NCBI RefSeq assembly: GCF_047345485.1
Contig: NZ_JBLFEN010000003.1
Location: forward strand, 310,001-374,000
Source: Jejuia sp047345485
GTDB lineage: Bacteria > Bacteroidota > Bacteroidia > Flavobacteriales > Flavobacteriaceae
DNA: 64,000 bases
Direction: 5' to 3'
Below the pieces are notes generated by a model, which had not been told where the DNA came from, did no database searches, and saw only the letters and a program-made list of their open reading frames with translations. The translations under genes and the position numbers were made by a program. Below, in pieces: positions 1 through 8,448 of the stretch. The stretch's first letter is position 1, and each line of letters begins with the position of its first letter.

Positions 1-2
1 TA

Positions 3-218
3 GAGCCTAAGCAACCAATAGAAAGCCAAAATCAGGATGTGCTTTCTTGTCCAAAATGTAAAAATGGAACTGTGCTGAAAGGGAAAACCGCTTATGGCTG
101 TTCTAATTATAAATCTGGATGTGATTTTAAAGTTACTTTTGATGAGGTAAGGCGTAAAATGAGTGGTTTAAAACCTACAAAAGCACTAGTTTATAATATT
201 TTAGTTAAAAATGCCTAG
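3..218 (+). CDS. C-terminal end of a type IA DNA topoisomerase (topoisomerase III-like), partial
   Basis: The window opens inside an open frame that runs to TAG at 216-218; the 5' part lies outside. The visible 71 residues hold a four-cysteine zinc ribbon (CPKC, then a CSNY segment and GCDF), typical of the C-terminal tail of bacterial type IA topoisomerases. These enzymes relax or decatenate DNA through a single-strand break. The catalytic part is not visible, so topoisomerase III rather than topoisomerase I is inferred from family knowledge of Bacteroidota proteins. Another zinc-ribbon DNA enzyme cannot be excluded. The next gene on the same strand begins 70 bp downstream. Confidence 0.6.
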   Translation, partial: EPKQPIESQNQDVLSCPKCKNGTVLKGKTAYGCSNYKSGCDFKVTFDEVRRKMSGLKPTKALVYNILVKNA

Positions 219-287
219 TATTCGTACTGATATTTTATAAATTACGCTTGCTATTTAAATATCTTACAATCTACTAATTTCTCTCAA

Positions 288-1163
288 ATGAAAGATACTT
301 TCATACTAAATTTCACACCTACAGGTATGATTCCTACTAAGGAAATGACGTCTCATGTACCTATAAGTGTATCAGAAATTGTTGAAGATGTACATAAAGC
401 TTCTGAGATAGGTATTACCATGGTGCATTTACATGCACGTGATGAAACAACTGGCATACCAACCTATAAAAAAGAAATTTATGCAAAAATTGTTGAGGGG
501 ATAAGAACTTATGCGCCAGAGCTAGTAATATGTTTGTCTTTAAGTGGCAGAAACTTTAATGAACTTGAAAAGCGTAGCGCGCCTTTAATGCTTGAGGGCA
601 ATTTAAAACCCGATATGGGAAGTTTAACATTAAGCTCCTTAAATTTTAATAAAACGGCAAGTGTTAATGATCCTGAAATGATTAAAAGTTTGGCAAAAAT
701 TATGAAAGAAAGAGACATAGTTCCAGAACTTGAGGTTTTTGATATTGGTATGATTAACTATGCTAAATATTTAAACAAGAAAAATTTAATAGAACCTCCA
801 TATTATTTCAATCTTTTATTTGGTAATATAGCTTGTTCACAGGCTAATTTATTACATACAGGAGTAATGATTAATGATTTGCCAGAAGCAGCTTTATATA
901 GTTTGGCAGGTATTGGTAAAGATCAATTACAAATGAATTCACTTTCTATTGCTATTGGGGGCGGTGTTCGAGTTGGATTAGAAGATAATATTTGGTTTGA
1001 TGCAGCAAGGAATAAATTAGCTACCAATTCTGAATTATTACAACGCATTCATGTAATAGCTAATGCTAATAATAGAGAGGTAATGACGCCTCTTGAGTTT
1101 AGAAAATTAATGAAAATGGAGTTAGGAAATGGAAGTTACGGACGTAGTTTTAATAGTTTTTAA
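288..1163 (+). CDS. BKACE-family beta-keto acid cleavage enzyme (DUF849)
   Basis: This 291-residue protein has the TIM-barrel layout of the BKACE family (formerly DUF849). The family condenses a beta-keto acid with acetyl-CoA and cleaves it to a CoA ester and acetoacetate, as in 3-keto-5-aminohexanoate cleavage during lysine fermentation. The metal-binding HLHARD motif lies near residues 47-52, and a glycine-rich IAIGGGVRVGLEDN segment lies in the last third. Length is normal for the family. The exact substrate cannot be read from sequence. It is followed after 2 bp by a GNAT-like gene, so the two are probably co-transcribed. Confidence 0.85.
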   Translation: MKDTFILNFTPTGMIPTKEMTSHVPISVSEIVEDVHKASEIGITMVHLHARDETTGIPTYKKEIYAKIVEGIRTYAPELVICLSLSGRNFNELEKRSAPLMLEGNLKPDMGSLTLSSLNFNKTASVNDPEMIKSLAKIMKERDIVPELEVFDIGMINYAKYLNKKNLIEPPYYFNLLFGNIACSQANLLHTGVMINDLPEAALYSLAGIGKDQLQMNSLSIAIGGGVRVGLEDNIWFDAARNKLATNSELLQRIHVIANANNREVMTPLEFRKLMKMELGNGSYGRSFNSF

Positions 1164-1165
1164 TT

Positions 1166-1810
1166 ATGGAGGTAACTGGTAATAAACGGTTTTATAAATG
1201 GTATTGGTTTTGGAATATTATAAAACATGGCATGCTTATACAAGGTATAAGAAATCAAATGGCGAAATTGGGAGTAGATGTTATGCCTTATTTTTGGACC
1301 TTAGAGGGTGCTGAAATTATAAAACCTCCTGAGGTAAATGGAGAAACTTCTAGTTTTGTTATATCTCGTTTTTCTGTTGATGATGTAGATGAAGCACAAA
1401 ATTTAATTGCAGGGAGATATTATAAAAAATTAAGAGCCTATATTGAAGAAGGTCAAATTTGTGTAGGTATAAAAGATAATAGTGATATTGTGGCTTTTAT
1501 GTTTATAAAACGAGACGCATTTCTATTTAGAGGTAAAACGTTTTTATTTAATAAGCATGAAGCTTATTTACATAGCATGTATACCTTTGAAAACTACCGC
1601 GGCAGACGTATCGCACCTTATTTGCGCTACCATTGTTATGGTATTTGTAAAGAATTAGGTTTTACAAAAGTGTATAGTGTGAGCGAATATTTTAATAAAT
1701 CTAGTAAAAGATTTAAGAGAAAATTGAAAGCAAAACAAACGGCTTTTTATTTGAGTATTATACTTTTTAAAAGGTATAAGAAAACTTATTTATTAAAGCG
1801 ATACAGCTAA
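1166..1810 (+). CDS. GNAT-like acyltransferase, partner of the BKACE gene
   Basis: The 214-residue protein carries a GNAT-type core: a beta strand with LHSMYTFENYRGRRIAPYL (about residues 136-154) matches acetyl-CoA-binding motif A of the N-acetyltransferase fold, although the second conserved glycine is replaced by arginine. The first 50 residues, rich in tryptophan and aromatic residues, and the basic C-terminus are not typical. It starts 2 bp after the BKACE stop, so it may act on a product or precursor of that enzyme, or on an unrelated small molecule. Substrate unknown. The assignment to GNAT is from the motif; function is inference. Confidence 0.6.
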   Translation: MEVTGNKRFYKWYWFWNIIKHGMLIQGIRNQMAKLGVDVMPYFWTLEGAEIIKPPEVNGETSSFVISRFSVDDVDEAQNLIAGRYYKKLRAYIEEGQICVGIKDNSDIVAFMFIKRDAFLFRGKTFLFNKHEAYLHSMYTFENYRGRRIAPYLRYHCYGICKELGFTKVYSVSEYFNKSSKRFKRKLKAKQTAFYLSIILFKRYKKTYLLKRYS

Positions 1811-1827
1811 TACAGGTTAAAAAGTGT

Positions 1828-2397
1828 ATGGTTAACTACATTATTTACAAACCCTACGGGTATTTAAGTCAGTTTACGAGCAATGATTCCAAACAGCAAT
1901 CTAAACGATTTTTGGGAGAGCTTCACGATTTTCCAGAAGGGGTAATGTCCGTAGGGCGCTTAGATGAAACATCAGAGGGTTTATTGTTACTAACTACTGA
2001 TGGAAAAACGAGTGCATATATTAATAGTAAAAAAGTAGATAAAGAATATTATGCTTTGGTTGATGGAAACATTACAAAAGATGCTATTAATAGATTAAAA
2101 ACTGGCGTAGAGATAGGTTTTGATGGAAAAAAGTATACAACAAAACCCTGTAATGCTTTTAAGCTAGTACATACGCCTAATTTACCAGCACGTTCTAAAA
2201 AGATAAGAGATGCGCGCCATGGTCCTGTATCTTGGGTGTCTATAACTTTAAACGAAGGTAAATTTCGGCAAGTGCGTAAAATGACTTCTGCTGTTGGTTT
2301 TCCTACGCTGCGATTGGTAAGGGTTAGGGTAGGCGTAATACATTTAAATGAAATGCAAGTTGGTGAAGTTGTTCCTGTTGATGATTTTAATATTTAA
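1828..2397 (+). CDS. rluE: rRNA large-subunit pseudouridine synthase of the RluE type
   Basis: A 189-residue pseudouridine synthase of the RsuA/RluE branch without an S4 domain. The catalytic GRLDETSEGLLLLT motif places the active aspartate at residue 46, and the basic GKFRQVRKM segment near residue 150 is the usual RNA-contacting block. The known E. coli relative modifies U2457 of 23S rRNA. Length fits RluE. It begins 17 bp after the GNAT-like gene, so transcription may be shared, but the function is housekeeping. The start is the first ATG before the conserved YIIYKPYG strand. Confidence 0.9.
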   Translation: MVNYIIYKPYGYLSQFTSNDSKQQSKRFLGELHDFPEGVMSVGRLDETSEGLLLLTTDGKTSAYINSKKVDKEYYALVDGNITKDAINRLKTGVEIGFDGKKYTTKPCNAFKLVHTPNLPARSKKIRDARHGPVSWVSITLNEGKFRQVRKMTSAVGFPTLRLVRVRVGVIHLNEMQVGEVVPVDDFNI

Positions 2398-2558
2398 GTT
2401 TAGATTTTAGAATAAAACTACTAAACCCATTTGGTGTTTAAACATCATATATTAAATCCATAACTCAGAAGATAAATTCAACAGAGAAAAGCTAAAATTT
2501 ATAATTTCTGTAATTTGAAATAAAGTAACTATCTTTTTGGAATAACTCCCAAATATAT

Positions 2559-3173
2559 TTATTCTTCTATACTTTTTAGTTCAGAGTAATTTTGCTTTAG
2601 GCGTTTTAAAAGTAATCCATAAAGTAAATAATATATACCATAAATAATTCCTAAAAACAGTACTGTTATTAGTAAAATAACAATAATAACTACAGTGTAT
2701 TTGGCTAAGCTTGTTGCATCGTTAAAGGCTGTTATTCCTCCTTCTAATTGAGTGTAAGCGATAAAACTGGCAACAGAGAAAAAAATACCTCCAAATAATA
2801 AATTGAATAAAATATAGTAACGTACCGTTCTTCTAGTTTTTAAGATATTTTGCATCAATACTTTAGCATTATCTGTTGCATTGATTTTTTTATAATTCCT
2901 GTAGAAAAGATAAATGAAATAAAATATAATTGGAAACATTATATACGAGAAAATATCTAGCCATTGCGGGTATTCAACTTCATTTTCAAAAGTTGGATTT
3001 ATAATAGCTAATATAAGTCCTAGGCTTAATTCGAATAAGCTAATGTAAAATATCCATTTTACAATAGAAGATGATTTTTTTAGAATCATCTTATAAATTT
3101 CGTGGTAGGAGAGTTTTGGGTATTTACTTTCGTTGTTCTCCCAGTCTTTTTTTAATAAATCTAATCCATCCAT
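2559..3173 (-). CDS. Integral membrane protein paired with an ECF sigma factor
   Basis: The 204-residue product has four likely membrane spans (about residues 39-60, 73-91, 118-142 and 155-190) and a soluble N-terminal 38 residues with an acidic/basic pattern. It starts 3 bp after the stop of the ECF sigma factor gene, so the two form an operon. Position and topology fit a membrane partner, possibly an unusual anti-sigma factor with its cytoplasmic N-terminus as sigma-binding part. No zinc-type anti-sigma HxxxCxxC motif is visible, so the role is inference from context only. Confidence 0.7.
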   Translation of the reverse strand: MDGLDLLKKDWENNESKYPKLSYHEIYKMILKKSSSIVKWIFYISLFELSLGLILAIINPTFENEVEYPQWLDIFSYIMFPIIFYFIYLFYRNYKKINATDNAKVLMQNILKTRRTVRYYILFNLLFGGIFFSVASFIAYTQLEGGITAFNDATSLAKYTVVIIVILLITVLFLGIIYGIYYLLYGLLLKRLKQNYSELKSIEE

Positions 3174-3176
3174 AGG

Positions 3177-3671
3177 TTAAGGATTTAATATGTTTCTTAG
3201 TTTAGTTTTTGTTCTGTTCATCTTCACTCTCGCATTTACTTCACTAATACCAAGTGTTTTACTTATTTCTCTATAATCTTTGTCTTCTAAGTATAAAAAC
3301 ACAAGGGCTTTTTCAATGTCGTTTAGTTGGTGTATGGCTTTGTATAATGATTTTAATTGCTCCTCTTCAGTATCATCATAATCTTCTGCTTTTATTTTAA
3401 AAGATACACCTTCAAAATCTTGAGTTTTTACGCGACGTTTAGATTTTCTGTAAAGCGTAATTGCTGTATTTAATCCTACGCGATACATCCAAGTACTAAA
3501 CTTTGCATCACCACGAAATTTAGGGTATGCCCTCCAAAGTTGAATGGTTATTTCTTGAAATAAATCATTATGTGCATCATAATTATTTGTATACAACCTA
3601 CATACTTTATGTACAATATTTTGATGCTTTTCTAACAACTCAACAAAGCTATGTTCTTGTTCTGTATTCAA
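3177..3671 (-). CDS. ECF-type RNA polymerase sigma factor
   Basis: A 164-residue sigma-70 family protein of the ECF group. Region 2 is seen as DLFQEITIQLW through STWMYRVGLNTA (about residues 36-70), and region 4 as the helix-turn-helix DYREISKTLGISEVNARVKM (about 131-150). The start codon is TTG, chosen because the N-terminus then matches normal ECF length and no ATG lies upstream in frame nearby. It is followed directly by a four-span membrane protein gene that may regulate it. The stimulus is unknown. The 585-bp region upstream separates it from a divergent TonB-dependent receptor gene. Confidence 0.9.
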   Translation of the reverse strand: MNTEQEHSFVELLEKHQNIVHKVCRLYTNNYDAHNDLFQEITIQLWRAYPKFRGDAKFSTWMYRVGLNTAITLYRKSKRRVKTQDFEGVSFKIKAEDYDDTEEEQLKSLYKAIHQLNDIEKALVFLYLEDKDYREISKTLGISEVNARVKMNRTKTKLRNILNP

Positions 3672-4155
3672 ATATTTTGGTGGTTTAGTTATACTGTAAG
3701 TAGCTTTTTGTGTTATAATGTTACACTTAAAATGAAATTATTTTAGATTTATTTTAAAAGTGAATTATTGATTTATTTAGAAATTTTCCTTTCAGTTAAT
3801 CATAATATAGTTTTAAATTAATACTTTACAATGGTTAATTTAAACTAATGGTTACTAATAGTTTGTGTTGTCTGTATAGATAAAACCTATTGATGTTTTT
3901 TTGTAATATTTAACAGATTTGTGTAGAAGACCTTATGCTAATATATAAAAAAAATAATTGTTCAAACTTCGATTTATGTTACTACTTAATTGAATATTTT
4001 ATTGGCTTTTGAATTTATTATAATACTAAGTTTTAATATATATTTAGATTTAAAATATCGAATAATTGTGTGTGTTTTGAATTGATTCTTTCTTGTGTTT
4101 TTATGTAATTGTATTAATGGTTTTAGTGTCTCTATTAATAACACTAAATTAAATT
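3672..4155. other. AT-rich intergenic stretch without a recognisable gene
   Basis: This part of the divergent space between the ECF sigma gene and the TonB-dependent receptor is very AT-rich, with short open frames only. I see no RNA gene, repeat or clear promoter until the direct repeats at 4156-4185. The sigma-operon promoter must lie at its left end, but no convincing TAnnTTTG element was found on the minus strand. Confidence 0.6.
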
Positions 4156-4185
4156 ACAATTCGTCTCTATAAAATTACAGTTCGG
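4156..4185 (+). promoter_or_regulatory. LytTR-type direct repeat upstream of the TonB-dependent receptor gene
   Basis: Two 9-bp repeats, ACAATTCGT at 4156-4164 and ACAGTTCGG at 4177-4185, are spaced by 12 bp (21 bp start to start). The second fits the published LytTR consensus [TA][AC][CA]GTTN[AG][TG] fully; the first differs only at position 4. A -7-like CAGTTTTG lies at 4219-4226, 34 bp after the second repeat ends. The same layout recurs at 8353-8423. Inferred binding site for the LytTR regulator encoded at 11726-12481. Confidence 0.65.
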
Positions 4186-4256
4186 TAAATGTTAGTTTTA
4201 AAACGTATCGTTATGTTGCAGTTTTGTACCAATTAAAAACGAACAAATTTTAAATA

Positions 4257-6410
4257 ATGAAACCGCTACTCTCTATTCTAATCACCTGTTTTGTAATCCA
4301 AATCCATAGCCAAACTATAATAAGTGGTACTGTTTATAACACGCAAAAAGAACCTATTATTGGAGCTAATGTATATTTAGAAGGCACCTACGATGGCGGT
4401 ACTACTAACGAAGATGGTGTGTTTTCATTCTCTACTTCTAAAACCGGGTCTCAAACTTTAATAATCTCATTTTTATCATACGAAACATTTACGATGTTAG
4501 GTGATATATCTTATATGAAAGATTTAAATATTAAGCTTAAAGATGATGTAAATACATTGGATGCTGTAGTGTTATCTGCTGGTACGTTTTCCGCAGGAGA
4601 TAATAGTAAAGTTAACGTATTAAAACCTTTAGATGTTGTTACAACTGCTAGTGCTCTTGGTGATTTTGTTGGTGCGTTACAAACCTTACCAGGAACCACT
4701 ACCGTTGCTGAAGATGGTAGGTTATTTGTGCGTGGTGGTGATGCTAGTGAAACCCAAATTTTTATTGATGGTATTCGTGTATTTACACCTTATACACCAA
4801 CCACTAATAATGCACCAACTCGTGGCCGATACTCACCATTTCTATTTGATGGTATTACGTTTTCTACAGGAGGGTATTCTGCAGAATATGGGCAAGCACT
4901 CTCTAGTGTATTACTATTAAATACTATTGATGAGCCAGACCAAGAAAAAACAGATATTGGTATTATGAGTGTAGGTGCTACATTAGGTAATACACAAAAA
5001 TGGGAGAAAAGTTCAGTGAGTGTTAACGCATCATACGTTAATTTAGCACCTTACAATGCTATATTTTCAAATAGAAATGATTTTATTAAACCTTTTGAAA
5101 CAGCCTCTGGAGAAGCTGTTTTCAGAAGAAAAACAAATTCTGGGTTATTTAAATTGTATAGTGCTTTTGATACCAGTAGCTTTGAGCTAATACAAGAAGA
5201 TATCAATCAACCAGAAGGGCAATTTATTAAATTAAATAACAATAATTTTTATGTTAATGGATCTTATTCAGGCGTGTTAAGTGATACTTGGAGCATGCAA
5301 ACAGGGTTTAGTTTTACCAATGCTAAAAATAAGGTGAATTTAGGTGAAAGTGCTATCAGAGATACCGAGCAATCTATTCACTCTAAATTAAAATTTAAGA
5401 ACCGCATTAGTAACCGTTTCAAATTATATTTTGGTGCAGAATATTTTAAAACTGACTTTGAAGAGCAGTTTAATAACGAATTTGTAGATAATGTTAATTA
5501 CGGTTTTGATAATAATATAGTAGCGGCATTTACCGAAGCTGATATATTTTTATCTAAAAATTTAGCATTTAAAACAGGTTTGCGAGCAGAGTATAGTAAT
5601 TTATTTGATGATTTTACCCTAGCGCCAAGAGCAACTATGGCTTATAAAATATCAGCTAAAAGTCAGTTGTCTATAGCGTATGGTGATTTTTATCAAAACC
5701 CTACTAGTAACGTCCTAAAATTCAATCAAGATTTTGACCCCGCAAATGCTAAACATTATATTTTGAATTATCAATATAATGCAGATAGAAAGATATTTAG
5801 AGCAGAGGCTTATTACAAAGACTATAATAGTTTAGCAAAATTTAGTGGAGATTTCCCGAGTTTTGATAGCAGTTTTAACAGTAATGGTTCTGGTTTTGCA
5901 AGAGGTATCGATTTTTTCTGGAGAGATAGTAAAAGCATAAAGAATATTGATTACTGGTTGAGTTATTCGCTTTTGGATACCAAACGTAATGATAGAAATT
6001 TTCCTGAGCTAGCACAACCAAATTTTGCTAACACGCATAACTTTTCTGCGGTAGCTAAATATTGGATAGACGATTGGAAAAGTCAAGTTGGTTTTAGTTA
6101 TGCTTATGCATCAGGAAGAACATTTACAGACCCTAATAAACCTGGATTTTTAAACGAAAAAACTAAAGCATTTAACAACTTAAGTGTGAATTGGGCATAT
6201 TTAATCAGTCCTCAAAAAATACTTTATGCTTCGGTAAACAATGTATTAGGTTTTAAAAATATTAATGGATATCAATATGCTAATACACCAAATATGAATG
6301 GTAATTTTAACCGTCGTGCTTTACGTCCAGCTCTAGATCAATTCTTTTTTGTGGGATTCTTTTGGACGATTAGTGAGGATAAAAAGAGTAATCAGTTGGA
6401 TAATTTATAG
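4257..6410 (+). CDS. TonB-dependent outer membrane receptor with N-terminal carboxypeptidase-regulatory-like domain
   Basis: The 717-residue precursor has a signal peptide (about residues 1-19), a carboxypeptidase-regulatory-like beta-sandwich (about 20-100, with ISGTVYNTQKEPIIGANVY), a plug domain (about 115-225, including LFVRGGDASETQIFIDG) and a barrel region rich in alternating aromatic residues. It would import a ligand across the outer membrane using TonB energy. There is no SusD-like partner next door, so a carbohydrate role is not indicated; the ligand is unknown. A short charged tail follows the last aromatic strand. The upstream direct repeat suggests LytTR control together with the 8449 cluster. 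Confidence 0.88.
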   Translation: MKPLLSILITCFVIQIHSQTIISGTVYNTQKEPIIGANVYLEGTYDGGTTNEDGVFSFSTSKTGSQTLIISFLSYETFTMLGDISYMKDLNIKLKDDVNTLDAVVLSAGTFSAGDNSKVNVLKPLDVVTTASALGDFVGALQTLPGTTTVAEDGRLFVRGGDASETQIFIDGIRVFTPYTPTTNNAPTRGRYSPFLFDGITFSTGGYSAEYGQALSSVLLLNTIDEPDQEKTDIGIMSVGATLGNTQKWEKSSVSVNASYVNLAPYNAIFSNRNDFIKPFETASGEAVFRRKTNSGLFKLYSAFDTSSFELIQEDINQPEGQFIKLNNNNFYVNGSYSGVLSDTWSMQTGFSFTNAKNKVNLGESAIRDTEQSIHSKLKFKNRISNRFKLYFGAEYFKTDFEEQFNNEFVDNVNYGFDNNIVAAFTEADIFLSKNLAFKTGLRAEYSNLFDDFTLAPRATMAYKISAKSQLSIAYGDFYQNPTSNVLKFNQDFDPANAKHYILNYQYNADRKIFRAEAYYKDYNSLAKFSGDFPSFDSSFNSNGSGFARGIDFFWRDSKSIKNIDYWLSYSLLDTKRNDRNFPELAQPNFANTHNFSAVAKYWIDDWKSQVGFSYAYASGRTFTDPNKPGFLNEKTKAFNNLSVNWAYLISPQKILYASVNNVLGFKNINGYQYANTPNMNGNFNRRALRPALDQFFFVGFFWTISEDKKSNQLDNL

Positions 6411-6455
6411 AGATAAAACTGCATGTTCATTTTACAATCTGTAATAGCCATATCT

Positions 6456-7229
6456 TTAATTCTTTCGTTTGCTACCACGTCGTTTCTCAATATATTTAAT
6501 ATAAATATGCTTGTATCTTGTGTTATTAGGAGCGTTACGTTCTTCAACTTCAAACTCACCAATAGACTTTATTAAAGGAGTTAATTTTTGAAATCCATAA
6601 TTTCTAGAATCAAAATTGGGGCGTTTTTTTTGTATTAAGCTACCAACATCTCCAAGAAATGCCCAACCATCCTCATCTGATAAATCTTCAATAGAGGTTT
6701 TAATTAAGTTTATTTCTTTTCTGGTAATACTGTCAACCGAAGCTTTTTTGCTGGTTTTTACATCACCTTCGTCGTCACTATCATTTTTATCGGTATCTCT
6801 ACTTTTAAGAATTTCTATATAAATAAATTTATCACAAGCTACTATAAACGGATTAGGAGTTTTCTTTTCCCCAATGCCAATTACCTGCATCCTAGCTTCT
6901 CTTAGGCGGGTTGCTAATCGAGTAAAATCACTATCGCTAGATACTAAACAAAAGCCTTCTACTTTATTAGAATATAAAATATCCATAGCATCAATAATCA
7001 TGGCAGAATCTGTAGCATTTTTTCCAACGGTATACCCATATTGTTGTATTGGGGTTATAGCATTTTCAAGTAGTACCTTTTTCCATTTATTTAAGTGGGG
7101 TTTTGTCCAATCTCCATAGATACGTTTTATAGTTGGGTTGCCATATTTGGCTATCTCCTCCATCATCTCTTTTACATGTCCTGCAGGAATGTTATCACCA
7201 TCAATTAAAACAGCTAAGTTTATATTCAT
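6456..7229 (-). CDS. NYN (PIN-like) domain protein with C-terminal LOTUS/OST-HTH domain
   Basis: A 257-residue protein with an N-terminal NYN domain of the LabA/DUF88 type: LIDGDNIP (about residues 8-15), NATDSAMIIDAMD (about 70-82) and VSSDSDFTRLATRLRE (about 95-110) supply the acidic residues of a PIN-like nuclease centre. A charged linker (about 145-170) leads to a C-terminal LOTUS/OST-HTH-like domain (about 170-245). Such proteins are thought to act on or bind RNA, but the substrate is unknown. The gene stands alone, convergent with the TonB-dependent receptor gene, with 45 bp between stops. Confidence 0.85.
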   Translation of the reverse strand: MNINLAVLIDGDNIPAGHVKEMMEEIAKYGNPTIKRIYGDWTKPHLNKWKKVLLENAITPIQQYGYTVGKNATDSAMIIDAMDILYSNKVEGFCLVSSDSDFTRLATRLREARMQVIGIGEKKTPNPFIVACDKFIYIEILKSRDTDKNDSDDEGDVKTSKKASVDSITRKEINLIKTSIEDLSDEDGWAFLGDVGSLIQKKRPNFDSRNYGFQKLTPLIKSIGEFEVEERNAPNNTRYKHIYIKYIEKRRGSKRKN

Positions 7230-7380
7230 AATTAGTGTTTAAAATAAGCATCTAAGTTACTAGATACTTAAGCTAGAACCAAACTTATGTGAATTTTGTT
7301 TTTCCGAAAGCAATATGTTATTAGTTATAAAACAATATAATTTATTATATATTCTTATAATTATATCAATATTTTAGGAA

Positions 7381-7396
7381 TATGACAAAAGTCATA
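7381..7396. promoter_or_regulatory. CRP/FNR-type palindrome upstream of the TonB-like gene
   Basis: TATGAC-AAAA-GTCATA is a perfect inverted repeat of the TGA(N6)TCA class bound by CRP/FNR-family regulators. It lies 108 bp before the TonB-like gene and about 150 bp before the divergent NYN gene. Two related sites occur at 47242 and 61733 in front of low-oxygen genes. Which gene it serves is not certain. Confidence 0.45.
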
Positions 7397-7503
7397 AATA
7401 ATATTTAGTGATCTACATAACTTTATAGTATCAAAAGGAAGACTATTAATAAAATATACACCATTTTATTTTTAGAACATTTCAAATATTAAAACTGTTA
7501 ATT

Positions 7504-8232
7504 ATGATACCTAAAAAGAACCCTGAAATAGAGGTGGGCCGGAATAGCAGCCTTTATTTCGCTATAGGATTAAATATGATGTTATTACTATCATGGCAAG
7601 CTATTGAATATAAAACTTACGAAAAAGAAGAAGTTATAATAGATATGGTTATGGTAGAACGTGAATATGATGAAGAAGTGCCTTTAGTAAGTGTAAATAC
7701 GCCGCCACCGCCGCCACCGCCAGTAGTAATGCAAGAATCTGTGCAAATTGTAGAAGATACAGAGGATATTGAGGAAACTGTTTTTGAAAGCACTGAAACA
7801 AGTCAGGATGATTTAATATCTGATAATGTTATTAGAGTAGAAGATGTTAATGTTGGTGAAATTGAAGAAGATGTAGAAGTACCATTTGCTATTATTGAAG
7901 ATGTACCATTATTTCCTGGTTGTGAAAAGGTGAAGAAATCTGAAAGACGAAATTGTTTTCAACAAAAAATGAATGCACATGTAGCTAGTAATTTTAAATA
8001 CCCAGAAGTTGCTTTAGATATGGGGATATCAGGGCGCGTATTTGTAATATTTATTATTGCAAAAGATGGTAGTATTACAAAAATTAGAACAAGAGGGCCA
8101 GATAAAATGTTAGAAAAAGAAGCGCAGCGTATCGTAAATTTATTACCAAAAATGATACCAGGAAAACAACGAGGCAAACCAGTTAGTGTACCGTTTAGCT
8201 TACCAATTAACTTTAAAATGGCAGAACAATAA
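7504..8232 (+). CDS. TonB-like energy transducer
   Basis: The 242-residue protein has one N-terminal membrane span (about residues 16-33), a periplasmic proline run (PPPPPPP, about 67-74), an acidic linker, and a C-terminal TonB domain (about 145-240) with YPEVALDMGISGRVFVIFII and the closing VSVPFSLPINFKM strand. TonB proteins pass proton-motive energy to outer membrane receptors. No ExbB or ExbD gene is adjacent. Length and order match the Bacteroidota TonB group. It could energise the receptor encoded at 4257, though many receptors share transducers. A strong hairpin terminator follows. Confidence 0.85.
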   Translation: MIPKKNPEIEVGRNSSLYFAIGLNMMLLLSWQAIEYKTYEKEEVIIDMVMVEREYDEEVPLVSVNTPPPPPPPVVMQESVQIVEDTEDIEETVFESTETSQDDLISDNVIRVEDVNVGEIEEDVEVPFAIIEDVPLFPGCEKVKKSERRNCFQQKMNAHVASNFKYPEVALDMGISGRVFVIFIIAKDGSITKIRTRGPDKMLEKEAQRIVNLLPKMIPGKQRGKPVSVPFSLPINFKMAEQ

Positions 8233-8282
8233 TAACTACAAAACAAACTTTTTAGGGTTATACCCATTATCATGTTTGGATG

Positions 8283-8321
8283 GCTAAGACTACTTTTAAT
8301 TAAGTATTCTTAGCTTTTTTT
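8283..8321 (+). terminator. Intrinsic terminator after the TonB-like gene
   Basis: GCTAAGA with TACTT pairs with AAGTA and TCTTAGC across an AT loop and is followed by seven T residues. It lies 50 bp after the TonB-like stop and separates this gene from the LytTR-type repeats of the next cluster. Confidence 0.75.
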
Positions 8322-8352
8322 ATTACGATTTAATCGTTTTGTTTAATAAATG

Positions 8353-8382
8353 ACATTTCGGTAACTAATTTTTACAGTTCAG
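8353..8382 (+). promoter_or_regulatory. LytTR-type direct repeat upstream of the DUF2141 gene
   Basis: ACATTTCGG at 8353-8361 and ACAGTTCAG at 8374-8382 are spaced by 12 bp. The second matches the LytTR consensus fully, the first differs at position 4, exactly as at 4156-4185. The -7-like GATATTTG at 8416-8423 starts 34 bp after the second repeat ends, again the same distance. It precedes the gene cluster that encodes the LytS-type kinase, suggesting autoregulation. Confidence 0.65.
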
Positions 8383-8448
8383 TAAGTTCAATTTTAAAAA
8401 ATTGCAACTCTGGTTGATATTTGTACTGTAATTAAAACACAAACTATT

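Noticed and set aside
3177..3671. SigX/FecI-type pair with the neighbouring TonB-dependent receptor
   Set aside because: The receptor is divergent and lacks a clear N-terminal signalling domain, and no FecR-like protein is present; the membrane partner is of another type.
4257..6410. Polysaccharide utilisation locus
   Set aside because: The receptor has no SusD-like partner, glycoside hydrolase or sulfatase next to it.
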